A DNA stretch of 5,235 nucleotides from an uncultured Clostridia bacterium (GTDB lineage Bacteria; Bacillota; Clostridia; Christensenellales; Pumilibacteraceae): the NCBI GenBank assembly GCA_947385185.1, contig CANDJX010000101.1, forward strand, positions 1 through 5,235, written 5' to 3'. Below are positions 1 to 5,191 of the stretch, in pieces; positions within the stretch are counted from its first letter, which is position 1, and each line of letters starts with the position of its first letter. A program made the translations under genes and the position numbers. The notes beneath the pieces are model-generated. The model worked only from the letters and a program-made list of their open reading frames with translations, ran no database searches and had not been told where the DNA came from.

Positions 1-45
1 ACACTGACAAGCACACTCTTTCCCTACACGACGCTCTTCCGATCT
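1..45 (+). other. Sequencing adapter/primer, not genomic
   Basis: Positions 13-45 match the Illumina TruSeq read-1 adapter as I know it (begins ACACTCTTTCCC, ends CTCTTCCGATCT). The 12 bases before it (acactgacaagc) look like an added handle or barcode that I do not recognise. The same 44 bases (2-45) recur as reverse complement at 5192-5235. Genomic sequence therefore begins at about position 46, and any reading frame crossing this junction is chimeric. Confidence 0.97.
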
Positions 46-364
46 AGTTCCGCGCACCATGGATGAGTTGCTTACTCTCCGCGGCGTCGGACGCAAGACT
101 GCCAACGTAGTGCTTGCCGTCGCTTTCGGCGAGTCTACGATCGCCGTCGATACGCACGTGTTCAGAACCGCGCACCGGCTCGGTTTGTCGGACAAGCCTA
201 CGCCGGAGGGCGTGGAAAAAGATCTTATGGCGGCGTTCGACGAGGACGACAGAAGCGTAGCGCATCATCTGCTTATTTTTCACGGCAGATATCGCTGTCA
301 CAGTCAGCGTCCGGAGTGCGGTGCATGTTCGTTGTACGATTATTGCAAATACGGGAAAGAGTAA
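46..364 (+). CDS. nth: Endonuclease III (DNA glycosylase/AP lyase), C-terminal half, 5' truncated
   Basis: This is a base-excision repair enzyme that removes oxidised pyrimidines and nicks the abasic site. The frame is open from codon 47-49 and ends with TAA at 362-364, so only about 105 residues are present, against about 210 in the E. coli enzyme. The helix-hairpin-helix motif LRGVGRKTANVVL is visible and its lysine (codon 95-97) corresponds to the catalytic Lys120 of E. coli Nth. The following VDTHVFR carries the catalytic aspartate (codon 149-151, Asp138 in E. coli). Four cysteines (codons at 296, 317, 326, 344) have the C-x6-C-x2-C-x5-C spacing of the [4Fe-4S] cluster loop. The missing N-terminus is due to the fragment end, not to gene decay; the ATG at 59 is internal. 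obgE follows 11 nt after the stop. MutY shares the fold and cluster, but the lysine in the hairpin favours Nth. Confidence 0.93.
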
Positions 365-370
365 AGGGGA
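364..370 (+). promoter_or_regulatory. Ribosome binding site that sets the obgE start
   Basis: AAGGGGA lies 5 nt before the ATG at 376 and overlaps the last base of the nth stop codon. It supports the start at 376 over the longer in-frame ATG at 316, which lies inside nth. The protein beginning at 376 (MFIDKAKIYIKSGDGG) has the standard Obg N-terminus. Confidence 0.75.
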
Positions 371-375
371 ACGAT

Positions 376-1632
376 ATGTTTATAGATAAAGCGAAAATTT
401 ATATAAAATCGGGCGACGGCGGCAACGGTTGCACGTCGTTCTATACCGAAAAATACGTAAGCAACGGCGGACCGGACGGCGGCAACGGCGGCGCGGGCGG
501 TCGTATAGGCTTCCGCGCGGTAAAAAACAAATCCACTCTCGCCGACTTCAAATTCTCCCAGCACTTCGCCGCGGAGAACGGCGAGTCGGGAAAGTCGAGA
601 TATTCGGCGGGAAAGAAGGGCAAGGATCTCGTCATCGACGTGCCCGTCGGCACGGTCATACGCGACGCCGAATCGGGCAGCGTGATCGCGGATATGTTCT
701 CGGACGGTATGACGGTATACGTCGCCGCAGGCGGAAACGGCGGCAAAGGCAACGCGTTTTTCAAGTCATCCCGTCGTCAGGCGCCGCATTTTTCGCAGTC
801 TGGCGAAAAAACGCTCGAACACGCCGTTACGCTCGAACTCAAGACGATCGCCGACGTCGGGCTTATAGGTTATCCCAACGTCGGAAAATCCACCATACTT
901 TCGGTAATAAGCGCGGCAAGACCGAAGATCGCGTCCTATCACTTTACGACGCTTTCGCCAAATCTCGGAATGGTTTCGGCATACGACGATACGTTCGTCG
1001 TGGCGGACATTCCCGGGCTTATCGACGGCGCGAGCGAAGGCGCGGGGCTCGGTCACGATTTCTTAAGACACATCGAGCGCACCAGACTTCTCGTTCACGT
1101 CATCGACGCGAGCGGAAGCGAGGGCAGGGATCCGGTCGAGGATTATAAAGCGATCAATCGCGAGCTTGTCGGTTACGATCCCGCGCTTGCGGATAAGCCT
1201 CAGATCGTCGTACTTAACAAAGTCGATATGCTTACCGAATTTTCGGTCGCGGACAAAATCAAAGCCGAAAGCGGGCGCGACGTCATACTTATGAGTGCGG
1301 CGCTTCACAGCGGCGTGGATGAACTGATAAAAACCATGTATTTCGAGCTTAAAAAACTGCCCGAGATCAAACCGCTCGAGTACGAACCTTTCGAGTTCGC
1401 CGCGCCGGACAAAGAGGGCTTCGAGGTCGTGCGTACCGACGACGGTTTCGAAGTATTCGGCGGTATGATAGACGAGCTTGCGCGCAACGTCGTGCTTGAC
1501 AATTACGACAGTATGCAATATTTTCAGCGTCGCATAAAAGAAAGCGGCGTGGACAAAGCGCTCAGGAAAGCGGGCGCGAAGGACGGCGACACCGTCCGTA
1601 TAATGGACGTCGAATTTGAATACTACGAATAA
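376..1632 (+). CDS. obgE: GTPase ObgE/CgtA, 50S ribosome assembly
   Basis: Obg is an essential GTPase that binds the 50S subunit during late assembly and links ribosome production to GTP/ppGpp levels. The protein is 418 residues with all three domains. The glycine-rich Obg fold covers about 1-157 (GDGGNG, then GGPDGGNGGAGG). The G domain has G1 GYPNVGKS at 165-172 with Lys171, the switch threonines at 191-192, G3 DIPG at 211-214, G4 NKVD at 281-284 and G5 SAA at 307-309. The C-terminal OCT domain covers about 345-418 and ends in an acidic tail (FEYYE). Length is normal and no key residue is missing. The last 17 nt overlap the proposed TTG start of the next gene, so nadD is probably translationally coupled to obgE. 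In many Firmicutes obgE follows rpmA; here nth is upstream. Confidence 0.97.
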   Translation: MFIDKAKIYIKSGDGGNGCTSFYTEKYVSNGGPDGGNGGAGGRIGFRAVKNKSTLADFKFSQHFAAENGESGKSRYSAGKKGKDLVIDVPVGTVIRDAESGSVIADMFSDGMTVYVAAGGNGGKGNAFFKSSRRQAPHFSQSGEKTLEHAVTLELKTIADVGLIGYPNVGKSTILSVISAARPKIASYHFTTLSPNLGMVSAYDDTFVVADIPGLIDGASEGAGLGHDFLRHIERTRLLVHVIDASGSEGRDPVEDYKAINRELVGYDPALADKPQIVVLNKVDMLTEFSVADKIKAESGRDVILMSAALHSGVDELIKTMYFELKKLPEIKPLEYEPFEFAAPDKEGFEVVRTDDGFEVFGGMIDELARNVVLDNYDSMQYFQRRIKESGVDKALRKAGAKDGDTVRIMDVEFEYYE

Positions 1633-2746
1633 AACCGTGATTTTCGGCGGTTCGTTCGACCCTGTGACCGCCGCGCATATCGGAATAACAGAGCGTCTTG
1701 CCGAGCGCTTCGACAGGGTTATTGTTATGCCTTGCAAAATTTCGCCGTTCAAGACGCGTACGGGCGCGACGGCGGAGATGCGGCTGGAAATGCTGTCGAC
1801 GGCGCTTAAGCATGTTCCGTCCGTCGAGGTGTCGACTTACGAGCTCGAATCGAAGGGGACGAATTACACTTACCTCACTCTCGAACGTTTTGCCTGCGAA
1901 AATCTGTATTTCGCCGTGGGAAGCGAAATGATTGCCGAACTCGACAAATGGAAAAGGACGGATATCATCCGTAGCCTTGCGACGCTGTACGTCGTGCCGC
2001 GCCCGTCTTATCCTCTTGACCGCACGCTTACCGAAAAACTCCGTCGCGTTACGGGCGGCAGATACGAGATCGCCGATTTTACGGGCGGGGACGGTTCTTC
2101 GTCCGAAGTGCGCATTTCCGTCGCCATGGAAAAGCCGGATATGTTTTTGACGCCCGGGATCGCCGCGTATATTACGGAAAAGGGTCTTTACGGCGAGTAT
2201 GCTTACGTCCGGGGCGTTTACGCACGGTTCGGAATGAAACAATCGCGCATAGATCATTCTTTTTCCGCCGCTCTGTGCGGCGTGAAGCTTGCCAAGCGCG
2301 CGTGCGTCGACGTGGCGAAAGCGACTACGGCGTTGCTCCTGCACGACGTAGGGAAGTACGTCACGAAAGAACAGGCGGAAGCCATGGGCGTAAACTTCGA
2401 CGGACGGATAGACGGAATGCCGCTTCCCGTTCGTCACGCAGAAATAGGCGCGGAAATTCTTGCGCAGATCCTCGGAATAACCGACGCGGAAATAATAGAA
2501 GCGGTGCGGTGGCATACTACGGGCAGACCGCGCATGACGCCGCTGGAAAAAATAGTATATCTCGCCGATTATATAGAACCGCTCCGTAATTTCGACGGCG
2601 TCGGGCGAATTCGCGCGGCGACCGAAAAGAGCATAGACGACGGACTTAAAGCCGCGCTCGAAAATTCGGTCTGGTATATAGGCGGCGATATATATCCGGC
2701 GACGCTCGAAGCGTATGAATATTATTGCAAACATCAAGGAGAATAA
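1616..2746 (+). CDS. nadD-yqeK: NadD-YqeK fusion: nicotinate-nucleotide adenylyltransferase plus HD phosphohydrolase
   Basis: A 376-residue two-domain protein. Residues about 7-194 are NadD, which joins ATP and nicotinate mononucleotide in NAD synthesis: FGGSFDP at 10-16, SPFK at 43-46, NYTYLT at 83-88, Trp112, and the C-terminal SSSEVR at 161-166 (family ISSTxIR). Residues about 197-376 are a YqeK-type HD domain with His214, His243-Asp244, His274, WHTTG around His300, and LADYIEP with Asp318; YqeK proteins hydrolyse diadenosine tetraphosphate (Ap4A). The NadD C-terminus (EKGLYGE) runs into the HD domain without stop or frameshift. The start is TTG at 1616, preceded by a stop at 1601 and a weak TGGA at 1603-1606; the only other early start is GTG at 1637. 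Several NadD motifs are non-standard (TAAH for HxGH, GSEM for GADM, SPFK for PPHK). In Bacillus the two domains are separate adjacent genes, and NadD-HD fusions are known from mycoplasmas. rsfS starts 4 nt later. Confidence 0.9.
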   Translation: MNTTNKTVIFGGSFDPVTAAHIGITERLAERFDRVIVMPCKISPFKTRTGATAEMRLEMLSTALKHVPSVEVSTYELESKGTNYTYLTLERFACENLYFAVGSEMIAELDKWKRTDIIRSLATLYVVPRPSYPLDRTLTEKLRRVTGGRYEIADFTGGDGSSSEVRISVAMEKPDMFLTPGIAAYITEKGLYGEYAYVRGVYARFGMKQSRIDHSFSAALCGVKLAKRACVDVAKATTALLLHDVGKYVTKEQAEAMGVNFDGRIDGMPLPVRHAEIGAEILAQILGITDAEIIEAVRWHTTGRPRMTPLEKIVYLADYIEPLRNFDGVGRIRAATEKSIDDGLKAALENSVWYIGGDIYPATLEAYEYYCKHQGE

Positions 2747-2750
2747 ATAA

Positions 2751-3122
2751 ATGAAATCTACAAAAAGCGACGCATACGCGCTTGCGAAAAAAATAGCCGG
2801 GATCCTCGACGAAAAAAAAGCGCGCGACGTTGTTATCATCGACTTGTCCGAAAAATCGATCATTGCCGATTATTTCGTTATAGCGAGCGGCAGATCGACC
2901 ACCGCGGTGAAATCGCTTGCGGATAACGTGGACGAAAAGCTGTCCAAAGATTACGGCGTGGAGCCTCTCCGCCGCGACGGCTTTTCCGAAGCGAAGTGGA
3001 TAGCCGTCGATTACGGAAGCGTTATACTTCACGTTTTTCACGAGGAAACGCGGGAGTATTATCATCTCGAAAGGCTGTGGGCGGACGGCGCGAATTTCGA
3101 AAAGATCGGAGGTAACGACTGA
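2751..3122 (+). CDS. rsfS: Ribosomal silencing factor RsfS (Iojap/YbeB)
   Basis: RsfS binds ribosomal protein uL14 on the free 50S subunit and blocks joining to 30S, lowering translation in starvation or stationary phase. The protein has 123 residues, normal for the family. It shows the family signatures: IADYFVIASGRS at 38-49, the WIAVDYGSVILHVF stretch at 83-96, and the TREYYHLERLW helix at 100-110. AAGGAG at 2736-2741, inside the end of nadD-yqeK, sits 9 nt before the ATG. The gene follows the nadD-yqeK stop by 4 nt, matching the yqeJ-yqeK-yqeL order of Bacillus. Its TGA overlaps the ATG of the next gene by one base. Nothing is odd apart from a slightly longer, polar C-terminal tail (ANFEKIGGND). 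Confidence 0.96.
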   Translation: MKSTKSDAYALAKKIAGILDEKKARDVVIIDLSEKSIIADYFVIASGRSTTAVKSLADNVDEKLSKDYGVEPLRRDGFSEAKWIAVDYGSVILHVFHEETREYYHLERLWADGANFEKIGGND

Positions 3123-4045
3123 TGGAATGGGAAGCGGATCTCATACACGGCTTGCAGAAGATGTCAAACGGCTTTACGGACGCGCTGTTTTTCGGCTTGA
3201 CGTACCTCGGCGACGAACTGTGCGTCGTTGCGGTCATGGCGTTTATATACTGGTGCGTGTCGAAAAAGACGGGGTTCAAATTCCTAAACGTCTATTTTTT
3301 AAGCAGCGCGGTCAATATCATTATCAAAGCCGTCGTTTGCCGTCCCAGACCTTATACGGCATATCCGGACAGAGTCAGGTCAATATACGGCGATACGGGC
3401 GGTTATTCGTTCCCGAGCGGACACACGAACAATATCGCGACGCTTTCCACTCTCGCTTGCACGTCGTTTAAGGACAAGCTCAAAATTTTCCTGCCCGTCG
3501 GTATAGGCGTGACCCTTCTTGTCATGTTCACGCGGCTTTTCCTCGGTCAGCATTATTTTACCGACGTCGTCATTTCCGCGGCGCTTGCGTGCGGTATGGT
3601 ATTCCTGTTCTCCTTCCTCTACGGTTTTCTCGGGGACGGGGAAGAACGCATAGGTTACGTCGGTCTGCCGTTGGCGGTAATCGCCACGATCGTCGTTTGT
3701 CTGATCCCCGTGGACGGCGAAACGCGCAAACATATACTCGAAATAACAGGCGTAATGGCGAGCGTATACATAGGGTACTATGCGGATAAGAAATATATCG
3801 GTTTCAACGAGCGCGCGACCGTCAGGCAGAATATACTCAAATTACTGATAGGCGTAGCCGGCGCGGCGGCGATTTATTTCGGGCTTCGTTACGCGTTTTA
3901 CTGGGACGATACGGTATATCTTCTCTACGGGTTCGCCCGTTTCTTCCTGCTCGGAGCATGGATGTCGCTGTTCGCGCCCATGATTTTCAAAAAACTCGGC
4001 TTGGAAAAGAAAGACGGAGCCGATAAACTCGCGCAAAACGGTTGA
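3122..4045 (+). CDS. PAP2-family membrane phosphatase (type 2 phosphatidic acid phosphatase superfamily)
   Basis: A 307-residue integral membrane protein with the complete PAP2 catalytic triad of motifs: K-x6-RP at Lys69 to Arg76-Pro77, PSGH at 98-101, and (S/T)R-x5-H-x3-D at Thr137-Arg138, His144 and Asp148. Such enzymes remove phosphate from lipid phosphates or pyrophosphates such as phosphatidate, phosphatidylglycerol phosphate or undecaprenyl pyrophosphate; the substrate cannot be told from sequence. Hydrophobic segments lie near 21-46, 54-70, 103-115, 120-141, 149-170, 177-198, 207-222, 238-259 and 264-290. The last four lie beyond the catalytic core, so about 135 residues form an extra membrane region. 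The start ATG overlaps the rsfS stop by one base (TGATG) and has GGAGG at 3108-3112, 9 nt upstream, so it is translated with the operon. Its TGA lies within the -35 box of the downstream promoter. Confidence 0.92.
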   Translation: MEWEADLIHGLQKMSNGFTDALFFGLTYLGDELCVVAVMAFIYWCVSKKTGFKFLNVYFLSSAVNIIIKAVVCRPRPYTAYPDRVRSIYGDTGGYSFPSGHTNNIATLSTLACTSFKDKLKIFLPVGIGVTLLVMFTRLFLGQHYFTDVVISAALACGMVFLFSFLYGFLGDGEERIGYVGLPLAVIATIVVCLIPVDGETRKHILEITGVMASVYIGYYADKKYIGFNERATVRQNILKLLIGVAGAAAIYFGLRYAFYWDDTVYLLYGFARFFLLGAWMSLFAPMIFKKLGLEKKDGADKLAQNG

Positions 4046-4071
4046 CAAACGTTAAGCCGCGGTAGTAATAT
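4042..4071 (+). promoter_or_regulatory. Sigma-A-type promoter of the riboswitch-ribU transcript
   Basis: A perfect TTGACA at 4042-4047 overlaps the PAP2 stop codon. An 18-nt spacer leads to TAATAT at 4066-4071 (4 of 6 to TATAAT). Transcription would start near 4078, just before the riboswitch P1 stem at 4084. I see no intrinsic terminator between the PAP2 stop and this promoter, so transcripts from the upstream operon could also run through the riboswitch. The -10 choice is uncertain because the region is rich in A and T. Confidence 0.65.
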
Positions 4072-4082
4072 ATGTATATTAC
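4065..4082. repeat. 18-bp inverted repeat overlapping the -10 region
   Basis: GTAATATATGTATATTAC has two perfectly complementary 8-nt arms (4065-4072 and 4075-4082) around a TG centre. It lies across the -10 element and probable start site, in an otherwise much more GC-rich sequence. The position and symmetry would suit an operator for a dimeric repressor, but a chance AT-rich palindrome is also possible. Confidence 0.5.
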
Positions 4083-4083
4083 A

Positions 4084-4192
4084 GCTTTAGGGGCGGGGTG
4101 AAATTCCTCACCGGCGGTTAAAGTCCGCGAAGTCGAAAGACCCGACGGGGTGAAATTCCCCGACCGACGGTATAGTCCGGATGATATAAAGC
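4084..4192 (+). promoter_or_regulatory. FMN riboswitch aptamer (RFN element)
   Basis: The aptamer binds flavin mononucleotide and turns down riboflavin synthesis or uptake genes. The P1 stem is GCTTTA (4084-4089) with TAAAGC (4187-4192). Between them are conserved blocks of the family: GGGGTGAAATTCC at 4095-4107 followed by CACCGGCGGT, the GCGG/CCGC hairpin near 4113-4128, a small GTC-GAAA-GAC hairpin near 4132-4141, the second GGGGTGAAATTCC at 4147-4159, and GACGGTATAGTCCGGATGA at about 4165-4184. The downstream gene encodes RibU, the expected target. All landmark blocks are present, so the element looks functional. Confidence 0.97.
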
Positions 4193-4194
4193 GT

Positions 4195-4225
4195 AATTTT
4201 CGGCGAGCCGACAGACTCGGAAATT
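4195..4225 (+). other. Possible linker hairpin in the riboswitch expression platform
   Basis: AATTT at 4195-4199 can pair with AAATT at 4221-4225, then T4200-G4220 wobble, then CGAG (4204-4207) with CTCG (4216-4219), leaving CGG as a bulge. It lies between the aptamer and the sequestering hairpin. This is a hand-drawn fold with moderate stability and no direct evidence of function. Confidence 0.3.
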
Positions 4226-4229
4226 TCAG

Positions 4230-4258
4230 ACCGCCCCTCGAGTAAATCAAGGAGCGGT
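4230..4258 (+). promoter_or_regulatory. Shine-Dalgarno sequestering hairpin of the FMN riboswitch
   Basis: ACCGCCCCT (4230-4238) pairs with AGGAGCGGT (4250-4258) with a single C-A mismatch around an 11-nt loop. The 3' arm contains most of AAGGAG (4249-4254), the ribosome binding site 10 nt before the ribU ATG. When FMN is bound this hairpin would hide the site and block translation. Only TTTTATT follows the stem, so it would be a weak terminator at best, though some premature termination is possible. Confidence 0.75.
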
Positions 4259-4264
4259 TTTATT

Positions 4265-5191
4265 ATGCGCGAAAAAAGCAAAGAAAGAAAATTTTTCACG
4301 ACGCGTACGATGACTACGTTAGCGGTGCTCGCGGCGGTCGGTTACGGATTGAGTTGGCTCGAATTCCCCATTTTTCCCGCGGCGTCGTTTTTGAAACTCG
4401 ACTTTTCCAATATCGCGACCATGCTCGGCGGTTATCTGTTCGGCGCGCCGGGCGCGATCGCGATAGAAGGAATAAAGCAGCTGCTCATATGGCCGACGAA
4501 GCCGAGTACGGGCGGAGTGGGCGAAATAGCGAACTTTATTATGACGACGGCGTTCGTACTCGTTCCGAGTATCCTGTACCGTTATAAAAAGGGCATACCC
4601 TGGGTCGGGATCGGAATGGGCATAGGCTGCGTGTGTCAGATCGCCGCCGCGCTTATCTGCAACAGGTTCATAACTTTCCCGTTGTTCGCGAAATATCTCG
4701 GTATGACGGCGGGCGAAGCGTTTGCGGCGCTGTGGCCGTTCGTACTCGCGTTCAATGCCATAAAAGCCGCTTCGGTGTCCGTGCTTACGTTTTTGCTGTA
4801 TAAACGTATGTCCAACGTGTTGAAATGGTTGACCGCGCAACATATAAAGCGCAAAACGCTTGCAAAGAAAAGCGGTACGGTGTATAATATCGGTATGCGG
4901 AAAACCGTAGAAACAACAAGCGCCGAGGATACCGAAAACGCGGCGGCGGAACTGGCTTCGGGATTTAACGGAGGCGAAATCGTTTTGCTTTCGGGCGATC
5001 TCGGCGCGGGAAAAACCGTGTTCGCAAAAGGCGTCGCAAGAGCGCTCGGCGTTTCGGGCGACGTAAAAAGCCCGACGTTTACGCTCTGTTGCGAGTATTC
5101 CGGCGACAAACTTACGCTTGTGCATATCGATGCTTACCGTCTCGGAAGCGGCGCGGAAGCCGAGGCTTGCGGGTTGAACGAAAAATGGGGG
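4265..5191 (+). CDS. ribU: RibU, riboflavin ECF transporter S component, running in frame into TsaE; 3' truncated
   Basis: RibU binds riboflavin in the membrane and works with the shared ECF energising module (EcfA, EcfA', EcfT), which is not in this window. The RibU part is about residues 1-210, with roughly six hydrophobic segments. Family signatures are KLDFSN at 44-49, GGVGEIANF at 83-91 and the final AFNAIKAASVSVLTFLLYKR at 162-181. A small-residue pattern in the first helix (Ala20, Ala24) fits the surface that contacts EcfT. The ATG at 4265 has AAGGAG at 4249-4254 and lies directly downstream of an FMN riboswitch, so FMN should repress it. After the last helix comes a basic tail (about 187-202, rich in Lys and Arg) and, with no stop codon, a TsaE domain from Met211. 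RibU proteins usually end soon after the last helix, so the extension is abnormal. It may be a true fusion or an error that removed a stop. The RibU call is firm; the fusion is not. Confidence 0.9.
4860..4888 (+). promoter_or_regulatory. Candidate internal promoter for tsaE
   Basis: TTGCAA at 4860-4865 (4 of 6 to TTGACA), a 17-nt spacer and a perfect TATAAT at 4883-4888 form a strong-looking sigma-A promoter inside the ribU-tsaE frame. The start point, about 7 nt after the -10 box, would fall at the TsaE ATG (4895). Evidence is the match and spacing only. Confidence 0.45.
4895..5191 (+). CDS. tsaE: TsaE, ATPase of tRNA t6A modification, N-terminal 99 residues; 3' truncated
   Basis: TsaE (YjeE) is the P-loop ATPase that works with TsaB and TsaD in making threonylcarbamoyladenosine at position 37 of ANN-decoding tRNAs. 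Counting from the ATG at 4895, 99 residues are present of the usual 150 or so. They include Walker A GDLGAGKT at 34-41, SPTFTL at 59-64, and HIDAYRL at 77-83, which follow the family pattern closely. The natural TsaE N-terminus would be expected at this Met (MRKTVETTSAEDTENAAAEL), but the codon is in frame with ribU and no stop separates them. There is no Shine-Dalgarno sequence before it, yet a TTGCAA-17-TATAAT promoter would start transcription at about this ATG, allowing a leaderless mRNA. The gene is cut off by the adapter at 5192; tsaB would be a common next gene. Confidence 0.9.

Noticed and set aside
46..364. nth as a decayed pseudogene because it lacks its N-terminal half
   Set aside because: The truncation coincides exactly with the adapter junction, and all C-terminal catalytic and cluster residues are intact.
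316..378. obgE starting at ATG 316, giving 438 residues
   Set aside because: The extra 20 residues lie inside nth coding sequence and do not look like an Obg N-terminus; the ATG at 376 has a proper ribosome binding site.
429..1148. 239-codon + strand frame inside obgE, extremely Arg-rich
   Set aside because: It is the obgE sequence read in another frame; the Arg runs come from repeated GGC/GCG codons. No start signal and no family resemblance.
1562..2863. 433-codon open frame on the - strand opposite nadD-yqeK and the start of rsfS
   Set aside because: It is the mirror of real genes with strong family matches on the + strand. Its translation is rich in Arg, Phe and His with no recognisable motif, and the opening is explained by codon bias of the + strand genes.
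4095..4159. Direct repeat GGGGTGAAATTCC (4095-4107 and 4147-4159)
   Set aside because: The two copies are the conserved, pseudo-symmetric halves of the FMN aptamer, not a mobile or CRISPR-type repeat.
4230..4264. Hairpin before ribU as a strong intrinsic terminator
   Set aside because: The uridine run is short and interrupted (TTTTATT), and the 3' arm contains the Shine-Dalgarno sequence, so translational control is the better explanation, although weak termination cannot be excluded.
4319..5125. 268-codon - strand frame opposite ribU-tsaE
   Set aside because: Shadow of the + strand genes, with scattered charged residues and no motif; the + strand frame encodes clear RibU and TsaE.
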